64,000 nucleotides of DNA from an uncultured Roseibium sp. (GTDB lineage: Bacteria > Pseudomonadota > Alphaproteobacteria > Rhizobiales > Stappiaceae): assembly GCF_963675985.1 (NCBI RefSeq), contig NZ_OY780958.1, positions 930,001 to 994,000 on the forward strand. The letters run 5' to 3'. The notes under the pieces are model-generated. The model was not told the origin of the DNA and searched no databases. It worked only from the letters and a program-made list of their open reading frames with translations. Shown here in pieces: positions 16,663 to 26,421 of the stretch. Position 1 is the stretch's first letter, and each line of letters opens with the position of its first letter. The translations under genes and the position numbers were made by a program.

Positions 16663-19167
16663 ATGGTGAGCGCGATTGCGGCGCTGCAGGCGTCGTTATC
16701 CTCCGGGACATCGTCCACCCAGGTTCGCCTCGAACCGGGAACGGAAACGCGTGCGCGGGTGGAGGCGAGCCTGCCGGGCAACGTGCTGCGGCTTTCCGTG
16801 GGCAAGTCCACCATCGAGGTGCGCGCCAACGCAGCGCTGCCAGCAGGCACGGAATTGACGCTCAAGGTCAGCGGCGATCCGGGCAAACCTCAGATCCAGC
16901 TTGTTCCTGACGGGAAAGGCGGCGCGCAGGCGTCTGCCGGGCAGGGGCCTTCCACTGATGCGGCGACGGCACAGAAGCTGGTTCAGGTCGCAGCAAAGCC
17001 GGGCCTGCCGGCCCCCCCGACAACGTCCTCTTCCGCGTCTGCCACATCCGTCCTGGGCGATGCGGTGACTGCTGCGGCTGCGGGCAAGGCCCAGGCGGTG
17101 CAGGCGCAGGCGACGCAAACGCAGGCAACGCAAACGCAGGCAACGCGAGCCCAGACCGGGCAGACGCAGGCGACGCAAAGCTCCACGCAGACAAATACGG
17201 CCCAATCGACAGCACCTCAGGCGAATGCGGGACAAACCGGCTCTGGGCAGGCAAACGGTGCGCCCGCGACTTCGGCCGCCACGGCACAGGCGGCAAGCAG
17301 TGCCGCCGCGCAGGCGGTGCGGCAAACCGTGAGCCAGGTGGTGAACCAGACCGTCACCCAGGCGCCCCAGACAGGAACGCAGACAGCGCTCCAGACACCG
17401 GTGGCGGGGGGCGGCAGCCCAGCACCGGCCCAAACGACGGGCGCTCCAGCGGGGCAGGCGGCGAGTACGGTACCGGCGCCGTCACCTGGTGCCGGCGCGC
17501 AGGCCGCGGTTCAGGCCTCAGTGCCCGCCGGCAGTCCGCCGGTTCCTCCCTTCAGTGCACAGGCACCCACGCTTCCGGGGAACCTGCAGCTTCAGATCGT
17601 TCCCAATTCACAAGCCCCCACGACGACACAGGGGCAGCCTCAAGCTCCGGTCCCCGGGTTGGGGCAGGCACCGGTTGCTCAATCCGTCGTGTCCCCTGCG
17701 GGGCAATCAGCCACACAGACCGTTCAGCAGCCGGTCAATCCATCGGGTCAGAGCCCGGCAGCGGTACCTGCCGGAGGGCAAGGCTCGGCCGCCTCCGTGC
17801 CGTCCGGTCCGGGACAGGTGGTGTCACCGCAAGCCCCGGCAGGTGGACAGCCGCCGCTGGCGCAGGGTGCGCCGGCGTCGCCCCCGCAATCGGTGCCGGC
17901 AAGTCCGATGCCGACCGGTGGGACACCGGCAACGCATACGACCGCAAATCCGGCGGCAACCGCACAGGTGGGAACACCGCAGGGCTCTGCGCCTCTCACC
18001 GGGGCACTGGCCGCCGGAGCGTCTTCGACGTCCTTCACGCCGGTGTCCTCGTCCGGTGCGACCGCCCATTTCGTGAACACGCTTTCGGACGGTTCGGGTA
18101 GGGCCCATGCGACGCTGCCTGGCAATGCCTATGCCGGGTCCGGACGTTCGCCCGCGGGACAAACGCAGGTGTCGCCGCAGAACCGGCCGATCCTGCCGGA
18201 GTTGAAACAGGCATCCGAAACCGTGATGCCGAAGCTCGCCGAGCAGCAGGCGAGCCTGTCGGGGCTCTACGCCCAGCTGAGTGCGGTGGCGGGTGGAAAG
18301 ACGGCGGCGAATGTGCCCCAGCCGGTGAAACAGGTGATGGAACAGATCCTCGGGCTTCGTCTACAGCCGGAAGCGGCCGGATTCTCCGGCAAATCGGTCG
18401 AGGCTGCGGTCAAGAATTCCGGCCTGTTCCGCGAGGCGGCACTTGGCGGTGGGCAAACGGGTCAGGCCGGGGCGCAAGGCCTCGCCCAAGGCGCAGGTCA
18501 GGGGGCTTTGGGCGGCGACCTGAAATCGTTGCTGGTCAACCTGCGCTCGTTGCTACAGGGACTGGGTGCGCAGGCCGCACCCGGCCGGCCTTTCACCCAG
18601 CCTGCTGCGCCATCGCTGCGCCGTTCGCCCCAGGGCGACAAGCCTTCAAGCATATCCTCCGCGGTTTCCGACGGTGACGAGAAGTCGGTGCTCAACCGGT
18701 TGATGCGGGATACCGATGCGGCCCTGTCGCGGATCCGCATGTCGCAAATGGTGAGCCGGGGGCTCGGGGGCGATGAACAGGCCCACCACAGCCGGGCGAT
18801 GGACCTGACCATGGACCTGCCGATTGCGGTCAATGGCCAGACGGCCATCGTGCAGATGCAGGTGGGTCGGGATCCTGAAGGGGCACAAGGCGATGAAGAA
18901 GACGGACCGGGCTGGCGGCTGCGCTTTGCTCTTGACCTTACGGAAACCGGGCCCATGGAGGCGGCGGTCAGCCTGCGCGGCGGTGGCACTTATGTCAGTC
19001 TGTGGGTCGACCGGAGTGAGACGCTGGAGCGGCTCAAGGCCGACAAGGATACGCTGGAGGCGAGTTTCGCCCACGCGGGGATCGACCTGAAGGAACTGCG
19101 CTTCCTGCGTGGCTTGCCGCAACGGACGGAAGCGCGGTTCGGAGCGGTGGTGGACCGCCAGTCTTGA
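16663..19167 (+). CDS. FliK-like flagellar hook-length control family protein
   Basis: 834 residues. The N-terminal about 130 residues are a folded beta-rich domain (STQVRLEPGTETRARVEASL). Residues about 135-560 are low-complexity sequence rich in Ala, Gln, Thr, Pro and Gly, the kind of flexible ruler found in FliK. The C-terminal about 120 residues (MDLTMDLPIAVNGQTAIVQM onward, ending in LKELRFLRGLP) match the Flg_hook domain of FliK, which contacts FlhB to switch export specificity. The next gene encodes an FlhB C-domain-like protein, which supports the call. No other flagellar gene is in the window, so this is an orphan pair or the edge of a scattered flagellar set. Confidence 0.75.
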   Translation: MVSAIAALQASLSSGTSSTQVRLEPGTETRARVEASLPGNVLRLSVGKSTIEVRANAALPAGTELTLKVSGDPGKPQIQLVPDGKGGAQASAGQGPSTDAATAQKLVQVAAKPGLPAPPTTSSSASATSVLGDAVTAAAAGKAQAVQAQATQTQATQTQATRAQTGQTQATQSSTQTNTAQSTAPQANAGQTGSGQANGAPATSAATAQAASSAAAQAVRQTVSQVVNQTVTQAPQTGTQTALQTPVAGGGSPAPAQTTGAPAGQAASTVPAPSPGAGAQAAVQASVPAGSPPVPPFSAQAPTLPGNLQLQIVPNSQAPTTTQGQPQAPVPGLGQAPVAQSVVSPAGQSATQTVQQPVNPSGQSPAAVPAGGQGSAASVPSGPGQVVSPQAPAGGQPPLAQGAPASPPQSVPASPMPTGGTPATHTTANPAATAQVGTPQGSAPLTGALAAGASSTSFTPVSSSGATAHFVNTLSDGSGRAHATLPGNAYAGSGRSPAGQTQVSPQNRPILPELKQASETVMPKLAEQQASLSGLYAQLSAVAGGKTAANVPQPVKQVMEQILGLRLQPEAAGFSGKSVEAAVKNSGLFREAALGGGQTGQAGAQGLAQGAGQGALGGDLKSLLVNLRSLLQGLGAQAAPGRPFTQPAAPSLRRSPQGDKPSSISSAVSDGDEKSVLNRLMRDTDAALSRIRMSQMVSRGLGGDEQAHHSRAMDLTMDLPIAVNGQTAIVQMQVGRDPEGAQGDEEDGPGWRLRFALDLTETGPMEAAVSLRGGGTYVSLWVDRSETLERLKADKDTLEASFAHAGIDLKELRFLRGLPQRTEARFGAVVDRQS
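17110..17154 (+). repeat. Tandem 15-base repeat inside the FliK-like gene
   Basis: Three units of the form GCAACGCAAACGCAG (17110-17124, 17125-17139, 17140-17154; the last is diverged). They encode repeats of A-T-Q-T-Q in the flexible region. In-frame copy-number change here would alter the linker length. Confidence 0.75.
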
Positions 19168-19194
19168 GGAAGGGCCGGGCATGAGACGACGGAT

Positions 19195-19491
19195 ATGAAG
19201 AAACCCAAGCCGCAAAGACCGGTCCGGCCGGGCGAGAAGGTCGCCGTCGCGCTGACCTATGAAGACGGCTCTGCGCCGGTCGTCGCTGCCAAGGGAACCG
19301 GGAGCGTCGCCGAGCGCATTGAGGAGATCGCAAAGGAAAGCGGCGTGCCCATCGAGCACAACCCGATGATGGCCGAGGCGCTGTCGCAGATCGAGCTCGA
19401 CCAGGAAATCCCGACCGAACTCTACCAGGCCGTCGCCGTCCTCATCGGCTATATCATCCGCACCGGCAAGGCGGAGCATCCGCCAGAGTAG
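19195..19491 (+). CDS. FlhB/EscU C-terminal-domain-like export switch protein
   Basis: 98 residues corresponding to the cytoplasmic domain of FlhB just after the autocleavage site: VAVALTYEDGSAPVVAAKGT, then RIEEIAKESGVPIEHNPMMA, then IPTELYQAVAVLIGYI. It lacks the membrane part and the NPTH cleavage motif, like the stand-alone FlhB homologue YlqH of Bacillus. It lies 27 bases after the FliK-like gene. The pair probably interacts, as FliK and FlhB do, and may modulate substrate switching of a flagellar type III export system encoded elsewhere. Confidence 0.85.
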   Translation: MKKPKPQRPVRPGEKVAVALTYEDGSAPVVAAKGTGSVAERIEEIAKESGVPIEHNPMMAEALSQIELDQEIPTELYQAVAVLIGYIIRTGKAEHPPE

Positions 19492-19597
19492 GGGGTAACC
19501 CAATGAATGGCTCCCGAATTTGGACGGGGTTATTTCAATTCTTGAAAATGTTGCTCATTTGAGCTACATAATTTACTGCTCAGCAAGGAGGTGCAAA

Positions 19598-19879
19598 GTG
19601 GCTGCCAATGATTATGTCCGCGCCCGCATCGACCCGGTTCTCAAGGAAGATGCTGCCGCTGTTTTGGACAGTTTGGGACTTACGATCTCGGATGTGATGC
19701 GCATGATGCTGACGAGGATTGCCCGTGAAAAAGCGCTTCCGATAGAATTGACGCGGCCCAATGCAGAGACTCTCGCCGCAATAGAAGAAGCGAGAGCGCT
19801 TAAATTGGCTCGTGGCAAGCGTTTCAATACGACCGAAGAGCTTTTCAATTCTCTCGAGGCCGCTGAAGGTGGCAAATAA
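19598..19879 (+). CDS. RelB/DinJ family antitoxin
   Basis: 93 residues from GTG 19598, preceded by a strong AAGGAGGT at 19585-19592. The N-terminal DYVRARIDPVLKEDAAAVLD, then LGLTISDVMRMMLTRIA, is the ribbon-helix-helix DNA-binding domain of RelB/DinJ antitoxins; the C-terminal half is the toxin-neutralising helix region. The last 11 bases overlap the YafQ-like gene. It is expected to bind and repress its own promoter; no clear operator was picked out by eye in the 100 bases upstream. Confidence 0.9.
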   Translation: MAANDYVRARIDPVLKEDAAAVLDSLGLTISDVMRMMLTRIAREKALPIELTRPNAETLAAIEEARALKLARGKRFNTTEELFNSLEAAEGGK

Positions 19880-20204
19880 ACGGAAACGAGCGAAGCCAGC
19901 GTCATCAAAGCGGGCTTCGCTTCCTCGATGTTCGGATCATACGAAACAGTTTTTGAAAGACTGGAAACGCCTTTCGGATTCCGGCCGCTTTGACATGCTG
20001 AAATTAAAAGAAGTCATGGGCCTTATCGTTTCAAATAATGGACCCCTTCCTCCTGAATGGAAAGATCATGAGCTGACGGGCGAATGGAAGGAACACCGAG
20101 AGTGTCATGTAGGAGGTGATTTCCTTCTGATTTATACGCTCGACGAAAAGCAGAATTTTGTTGTTTTTACCAGAGCGGGGACACACGCGGAGCTGTTTAG
20201 GTAG
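19869..20204 (+). CDS. yafQ: YafQ family mRNA interferase toxin
   Basis: 111 residues from GTG 19869, which overlaps the antitoxin stop by 11 bases. YafQ toxins cut mRNA on the ribosome. The match to E. coli YafQ is clear in the second half: HELTGEWKEHRECHVGGDF, where the family has two catalytic His and an Asp, then FTRAGTHAELF, with the catalytic Arg and the last His. The N-terminus is about 20 residues longer and basic (KRKRAKPASSKRA), so the true start may be internal. It forms a type II toxin-antitoxin operon with the preceding gene. Confidence 0.9.
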   Translation: MANKRKRAKPASSKRASLPRCSDHTKQFLKDWKRLSDSGRFDMLKLKEVMGLIVSNNGPLPPEWKDHELTGEWKEHRECHVGGDFLLIYTLDEKQNFVVFTRAGTHAELFR

Positions 20205-20462
20205 AAAGACATCGATCGGAGCAAAGAGCATTGCTTTGGTTCACCTTCGTCTGGGATGCTTGCGGAGGGAAGCGCATGCTTACCTCTATCCGCCAAATCC
20301 CTGCCTCTTTCATTTTCATGCCGGGAATCGCCGCATGTGGACAGGAAGGTCTTGCGGGCAGGGCAATTCGCGATTAGGCATCGGTTCCGACGATTGCAGC
20401 GCGACTGCCGGCGCATCGCCCGGCTGTGTTCCGCGCAGGACAAAAACAGGAATTGACACGCA

Positions 20463-21944
20463 ATGACGATTGTCGAGGCACGCACACCCGATCCCAAGAA
20501 ATTCCTCAAGGGCGCCACCGGCGACTGGGAAATCGTGATCGGCATGGAAGTCCATGCCCAGGTGACCTCCGAGGCCAAGCTGTTTTCCGGAGCCTCCACC
20601 GAATTCGGCAAGGATCCGAACGACAATGTGAGCCTTGTGGATGCGGCCATGCCGGGCATGCTGCCGGTGATCAACGAGGAATGCGTGCGCCAGGCGATCC
20701 GCACCGGGCTTGGCCTGAAGGCTGCGATCAACCTGAAATCCGTGTTCGACCGCAAGAACTATTTCTATCCGGACCTGCCGCAGGGCTACCAGATTTCCCA
20801 GTTCAAGCAGCCGATCGTCGGTGAGGGCAAGATCCTGCTCGACATGCCCGACGAACAGGTGGAAATCGGCGTGGAACGCCTGCATCTTGAACAGGATGCG
20901 GGCAAGTCGCTGCACGACCAGCATCCAACCATGTCCTTCGTCGACCTGAACCGGTCCGGCGTGGCGCTGATGGAAATCGTCTCCAAGCCGGACCTGCGCT
21001 CGTCGGACGAGGCCAAGGCCTATCTGACCAAGCTGCGCACCATCCTGCGCTATCTGGGCACCTGCGACGGCAACATGGACCAGGGCTCCATGCGCGCCGA
21101 CGTCAACGTCTCCGTACGTCGTCCGGGCGAAGGCTTCGGTACGCGCTGCGAGATCAAGAACGTCAATTCCATCCGCTTCGTCGGCCAGGCGATCGAATAT
21201 GAGGCCCGTCGGCAGATGGGCATTCTGGAAGATGGCGGCTCGATCGACCAGGAGACCCGCCTGTTCGACGCGGTCAAGGGCGAGACCCGCTCCATGCGCT
21301 CCAAGGAAGAAGCGCACGACTACCGCTATTTCCCGGACCCGGACCTGCTCCCTCTTGAGTTTACGCAGGCCTATGTGGACGACCTCGCCAAGGACCTGCC
21401 GGAACTGCCGGATGAGAAGAAGGACCGGTTCGTCAACGACTACGGTCTTTCCGCCTATGACGCGGATATCCTCGTCGCCGAAAAAGCCTCCGCCGATTTC
21501 TTCGAGGAAGTCGCCAAGGGCCGTGATGCCAAGCTTGCAGCCAACTGGGTGATCAACGAACTGTTCGGCCGCTTGAACAAGGAAGGCCACGATTTCGATG
21601 ACAGCCCGGTTTCAGCCGGCCAGCTCGGCGCGATCATTGACCTGATCAAGGCGGGCACCATCTCGGGCAAGATCGCCAAGGACCTGTTCGAGATCGTCTG
21701 GAGCGAAGGCGGAGACCCGGCGGAAATCGTCGAGACGCGCGGCATGAAGCAGGTGACGGACCTGGGTGCCATCGAAGCTGTCGTCGACGAGATCATCGCC
21801 GCCAACCCGGACAAGGTGGAACAGGCCAAGGAAAAGCCCGGTCTGCTCGGCTGGTTCGTCGGCCAGGTCATGAAAGCCTCCAAGGGCAAGGCCAACCCGC
21901 AGGCGGTCAACGATCTGCTGAAATCGAAGATCGGGCTGGAATAG
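20463..21944 (+). CDS. gatB: Asp/Glu-tRNA amidotransferase subunit B
   Basis: 493 residues, full family length. GatB binds the mischarged tRNA, activates the side-chain carboxylate with ATP and transfers ammonia delivered from GatA. Motifs: WEIVIGMEVHAQ, then KLFSGAST, DAAMPGMLPVIN, KNYFYPDLPQGYQISQFKQP and, at the C-terminus, the YqeY-type tail domain ending in NPQAVNDLLKSKIG. The 258-base gap upstream holds no visible gene. gatA lies at the window start, far away. Confidence 0.97.
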   Translation: MTIVEARTPDPKKFLKGATGDWEIVIGMEVHAQVTSEAKLFSGASTEFGKDPNDNVSLVDAAMPGMLPVINEECVRQAIRTGLGLKAAINLKSVFDRKNYFYPDLPQGYQISQFKQPIVGEGKILLDMPDEQVEIGVERLHLEQDAGKSLHDQHPTMSFVDLNRSGVALMEIVSKPDLRSSDEAKAYLTKLRTILRYLGTCDGNMDQGSMRADVNVSVRRPGEGFGTRCEIKNVNSIRFVGQAIEYEARRQMGILEDGGSIDQETRLFDAVKGETRSMRSKEEAHDYRYFPDPDLLPLEFTQAYVDDLAKDLPELPDEKKDRFVNDYGLSAYDADILVAEKASADFFEEVAKGRDAKLAANWVINELFGRLNKEGHDFDDSPVSAGQLGAIIDLIKAGTISGKIAKDLFEIVWSEGGDPAEIVETRGMKQVTDLGAIEAVVDEIIAANPDKVEQAKEKPGLLGWFVGQVMKASKGKANPQAVNDLLKSKIGLE

Positions 21945-21980
21945 TCGGGCGTATCTTCGCTCTATGGCCTGTAATAAGAT

Positions 21981-22003
21981 CGCCCCGGACGATATCCGGG
22001 GCG
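21981..22003. terminator. Perfect hairpin after gatB
   Basis: Nine-base arms CGCCCCGGA and TCCGGGGCG around the loop CGATA, 36 bases after the gatB stop. There is no T-tract; it resembles half of the dispersed palindromes and may be a relic of one or a Rho-assisted end. Confidence 0.5.
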
Positions 22004-22064
22004 ACGGTTTCCAAGATAAGGCATGCCTGATTCTTGCTATCGCCCGATAGTCTAATCTCTCACG

Positions 22065-22274
22065 TTATTTTACGGCATTGAGCAGAAGAATAAAGAACTC
22101 TTTCGCAATTTCGTCCTGATTAATCGTATTTTTATAGAATTTTAATCCATTAAATTCTTTGATCTCTTTAAGAAAAACTCTTTTATTCTATCGAATTTCA
22201 TCGTTGAGTAAATTTAATTTCTTTCTAAAAAGTGCTTTCAGAAAAAATTCATGAAAAATATTTTTATATTTATT
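22065..22274 (-). pseudogene. AT-rich remnant of a coding sequence
   Basis: Within a strongly AT-rich patch (about 22040-22290) one minus-strand frame is open for 70 codons except for a single TAG at 22188-22190, and ends in TAA at 22065-22067. The readable parts, such as LKEIKEFNGLKFYKNTINQD and DEIAKEFFILLLNAVK, look like real protein. No start codon is found in either half. The likely explanation is a fragment of a foreign AT-rich gene; chance in AT-rich DNA is possible. Confidence 0.3.
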
Positions 22275-22370
22275 TCAGGGTGTTAGCCTAATTTCTACCG
22301 GCTCCGGCATTCCCTCGCGTTTGGCAGCTGTTGAAATCAAGACTCAGACTGCTACCCTCCGGCCGTTCCT

Positions 22371-22552
22371 GGTTTGAGGGCGTGACAGACACGTTTGTCT
22401 TGCCGGGGGTGTTCCTGGTTAGAATCCGGCGCATGGCCCGGGTCGGGAAGCCCCTGAGATTGCGCCCGCCAACGAAAGGTCCAGCAGCTCAGGCCTCGCA
22501 ATCGCCGGCCTGACCTCAAACCCTGCAGCGCATCACGCGTTTTTGCTGGACC
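22371..22552 (+). promoter_or_regulatory. Candidate structured leader RNA of the betaine-synthesis genes
   Basis: Three exact complementary pairs nest or compete: GGTTTGAGG (22371-22379) with CCTCAAACC (22514-22522); inside it GATTGCG (22458-22464) with CGCAATC (22497-22503); and GGTCCAGCA (22478-22486), inside the second loop, with TGCTGGACC (22544-22552), outside the first stem. The third pair would make a pseudoknot or an alternative fold. A 10-base direct repeat GTTCCTGGTT occurs at 22365 and 22411. A further hairpin, CGTGCGC with GCGCACG (22607-22631), lies just before the ribosome site. No known riboswitch class is recognised. Confidence 0.45.
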
Positions 22553-22661
22553 AATGAAATGAAGACCATCCCCTTCCGGCAACCGGTCCGCCCGGCCGAT
22601 GGAAGGCGTGCGCCCGCCGCCGGCGCGCACGACGGCGTTGAACATCCAGAGGAGACCATTC

Positions 22662-24365
22662 ATGCGCGCAGCTCGTGTACCGCAAAACACAGAGTTTGAA
22701 CTCGACGAACAGGCCTATGGGAAAGACCCCACGGCGGACCGCGAAACCGATCTCTACCGGGGCGAATACATCATGTCCTTCGTTGAGAAGTGGGACGAAC
22801 TGATCGACTGGGACGCCCGCGCGGACAGCGAGGGTCAATTCTTTATCGACATCTTGCGGGCGCGCCGAAAGGAAACTGTGCTCGATGTGGCGTCGGGTAC
22901 CGGCTTTCATTCGGTGCGCCTGACCCAATCCGGTTTCAACGTGACTTCTGCAGACGGGTCGGCGGCTATGCTCGCCAAGGCGTTCGAGAATGGGCAGAAG
23001 CGGGGCATGATTCTGAAGACCGTTCAGGCTGACTGGCGCTGGCTCAACCGGGACATCCAGGGCAAGTACGACGCCATCATCTGCCTCGGCAACTCCTTCA
23101 CGCATCTGCACGAGGAAAAGGACCGCCGTCGGGCACTTGCCGAGTTCTACGCCGCCCTCAAGCATGATGGCATCCTGATCATCGACCAGCGCAACTACGA
23201 TGCCATGCTCGACCATGGCTTCAGTTCCAAGCACAAGTATTACTATGCCGGAGACAAGGTGAAGGCGGAACCGGACTATATCGACGAAGGGCTCGCCCGG
23301 TTCAAATACAGCTTCCCAGACGGCGCCGAATACACGCTGAACATGTGCCCGATCCGCAAGAACTACATGCGCCGGCTTCTGTCGGAGGCCGGGTTCGAGC
23401 GGGTGCGGACCTACGGCGACTTCCAGGAAACCTACGCCGAGGAAGATCCGGACTTCTTCATTCATATTGCGGAGAAATCCAGCCTGCATCTGGTGCGCTG
23501 GGGCGGGGCGGCGCTTGAAGAGGGCCAGACGGACATCCGCGAAGTCGCCGAAAGTTATTACGACAGCGATGATGCGGATACGTTCTACAGCACCGTCTGG
23601 GGCGGACAGGATCTGCATATCGGCCTGTATGACACGACCAAGGATATTCGTGCTGCATCGGATCTGACCATCGAGGAGATGCTGAAGATGCTGCCGAAGC
23701 TGGAAGACGGAGCAGCCTTCCTGGACATTGGTGCGGGCTACGGTGGGGCCATGCGCAAGGTTCTGAGCCGACGGGGCGACCGGGAGGTCGATACGGCTGT
23801 CTGCCTGAACATCTCCGAAGTGCAGAACGACACCAACCGGCACCGCAATCGCCAGAAGGGCTTTGCCGACCGGATCCGGGTCGTGCACGGAGCGTTCGAG
23901 GATATTCCGGAAAAACCGTCGAGTTTCGACGTCGTCTGGAGCCAGGACGCGATCCTGCACTCCGACCAGCGCCAGCAGGTGCTTTCCGAAGTGTTCCGCG
24001 TTCTGAAGCCGGGCGGCTATTTCATCTTCACCGACCCGATGCAGGCCGACGATGCGGATCCGGCCGCGCTGCAACCGGTCTACGATCGCCTGCAACTCAA
24101 CAGCCTTGGGTCAATGCGCTTCTACAGGGAAGCCGCCGAAGCGCTCGGGTTCGAAATCGTCGAACAGCGCGAAATGACCCGGCAGTTGCGGACCCATTAT
24201 GCCCGCGTTCGCGAGGAGTTGCTCGACAACTACAAGCGGCTGCGTGAGGACGGGGCGTCGGCCGAATATCTCGACAAGATGGCCGAGGGTCTCCAGAACT
24301 GGGTTACTGCCGCGGATGCCGGCCAGCTTTCCTGGGGTATTCAGTTGTTCCGCAAGCCTGCGTAA
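22662..24365 (+). CDS. Fused glycine/sarcosine and dimethylglycine N-methyltransferase
   Basis: 567 residues from ATG 22662, preceded by AGAGGAG at 22648-22654. Two class I methyltransferase domains are joined: residues about 1-280 with the SAM motif LDVASGTGFHSVRL, and about 290-567 with FLDIGAGYGGAMRKVL. This is the GSMT-SDMT arrangement that makes glycine betaine from glycine by three SAM-dependent methylations (glycine to sarcosine, dimethylglycine, betaine). The first half contains WDELIDWDARADSEGQFF, the second WSQDAILHSDQRQQVL, both typical. metK follows 92 bases downstream and would supply SAM. It probably gives osmotic protection. The long leader suggests extra control. Confidence 0.92.
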   Translation: MRAARVPQNTEFELDEQAYGKDPTADRETDLYRGEYIMSFVEKWDELIDWDARADSEGQFFIDILRARRKETVLDVASGTGFHSVRLTQSGFNVTSADGSAAMLAKAFENGQKRGMILKTVQADWRWLNRDIQGKYDAIICLGNSFTHLHEEKDRRRALAEFYAALKHDGILIIDQRNYDAMLDHGFSSKHKYYYAGDKVKAEPDYIDEGLARFKYSFPDGAEYTLNMCPIRKNYMRRLLSEAGFERVRTYGDFQETYAEEDPDFFIHIAEKSSLHLVRWGGAALEEGQTDIREVAESYYDSDDADTFYSTVWGGQDLHIGLYDTTKDIRAASDLTIEEMLKMLPKLEDGAAFLDIGAGYGGAMRKVLSRRGDREVDTAVCLNISEVQNDTNRHRNRQKGFADRIRVVHGAFEDIPEKPSSFDVVWSQDAILHSDQRQQVLSEVFRVLKPGGYFIFTDPMQADDADPAALQPVYDRLQLNSLGSMRFYREAAEALGFEIVEQREMTRQLRTHYARVREELLDNYKRLREDGASAEYLDKMAEGLQNWVTAADAGQLSWGIQLFRKPA

Positions 24366-24397
24366 GCAGACCATCCGACATTTCCTACCACTCGAAG

Positions 24398-24422
24398 GGA
24401 CGGCGGCCGACGGCCGTCGTCC
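24398..24422 (+). other. Hairpin between the methyltransferase gene and metK
   Basis: Arms GGACGGCGGCC (24398-24408) and GGCCGTCGTCC (24412-24422), one mismatch, loop GAC, 35 bases before the metK start. No T-tract follows, so it may set the metK to methyltransferase ratio through RNA stability or Rho rather than act as a terminator. I looked for the SAM/SAH and SAM-II riboswitch patterns here and did not find them. Confidence 0.5.
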
Positions 24423-24457
24423 GACTGCCAGTCAATGAACCAAATGGAGAACGCTTA

Positions 24458-25645
<1,188 letters not shown>

Positions 25646-25701
25646 GGACAGGCGTCCGCACCGTGCGCGCGCCTTGGGGAGGGAACGGCGCGCATGGTCC
25701 T

Positions 25702-25744
25702 GCCTCCGGTTTCCGTTTCCGATGAAGAAATGGAAACCGGAGGC
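25702..25744 (+). terminator. Strong hairpin after metK
   Basis: Thirteen-base exact arms GCCTCCGGTTTCC (25702-25714) and GGAAACCGGAGGC (25732-25744), loop of 17 bases, 57 bases after the metK stop. No T-tract follows. Probably the 3' end of the betaine operon mRNA. Confidence 0.6.
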
Positions 25745-25815
25745 GCGGACGTCTCCCACGACGCAATCCAGCTTGTTTTCCCTCCTGCGCCTGTGCTCTA
25801 TGGGCTTCCCGCCAA

Positions 25816-26295
25816 ATGAGTATTCAGGACCCTCCGATGATCCCCGAAATCCGTATCGAAAAAGCGCGGCCGGAGCATCTGGCCGAAATCCTGGCGCTTC
25901 TGATTGCCGGTGCCGCCGGCGCCCGTGTCGGTCAGGAGACGAGGAAGGTGGAGGACTATCGGGATGCCTTCGAGGCGATGCTGGCCGCGCCGGAGATGGA
26001 TGTCTATGTGGCGCTCGACGGGGATGAGGTGGTTGGTACCTACCAGATCCATTTCATGAAGGGGCTGGCTTTCCAGGGTCGCTCGCGGGTGGAGCTTGAA
26101 AGCGTGCATACCCGCGAAGGCCGTCGCGGGCAGGGGATTGGCGCCAGGATGATGGCGCATGCGGAAGAACTCGCCCGGGCCGCAAATGCGGGGCTCATCC
26201 AGTTGACGTCCAACAGGGTCCGAACCGACGTGCACCGGTTCTATGAGCGGCTCGGCTTCAACCAGAGTCATTTGGGGTTCAAGAAGATGTTATGA
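25816..26295 (+). CDS. GNAT family N-acetyltransferase
   Basis: 159 residues with the GNAT fold: IRIEKARPEHLAEILALL at the start, then VHTREGRRGQGIGARMM, the acetyl-CoA-binding Q/RxxGxG/A motif, and VRTDVHRFYERLGFNQSHLG at the C-terminus. The acceptor is unknown. A start at ATG 25837 (MIPEIRIEK) is also possible. It probably has its own promoter after the metK hairpin. Confidence 0.88.
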   Translation: MSIQDPPMIPEIRIEKARPEHLAEILALLIAGAAGARVGQETRKVEDYRDAFEAMLAAPEMDVYVALDGDEVVGTYQIHFMKGLAFQGRSRVELESVHTREGRRGQGIGARMMAHAEELARAANAGLIQLTSNRVRTDVHRFYERLGFNQSHLGFKKML

Positions 26296-26421
26296 GCGAA
26301 CCGGGATTTTACGGAAGTTTTTTCTCGTCACCGCTTGTGCTGTCCGCCCCAGCGGCCTAAATCCATCGGTATTCTACGATCAATCGCGGCCCGATGGGCC
26401 GGCGAAGATAAGGGGACGACC

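Noticed and set aside
22533..24095. 520-codon open frame on the minus strand
   Set aside because: Antisense to the methyltransferase fusion, which has clear domains and a ribosome site.
24366..24457. SAM or SAH riboswitch before metK
   Set aside because: Only a simple hairpin is present; none of the conserved SAM-II, SAM/SAH or SAH cores could be found.
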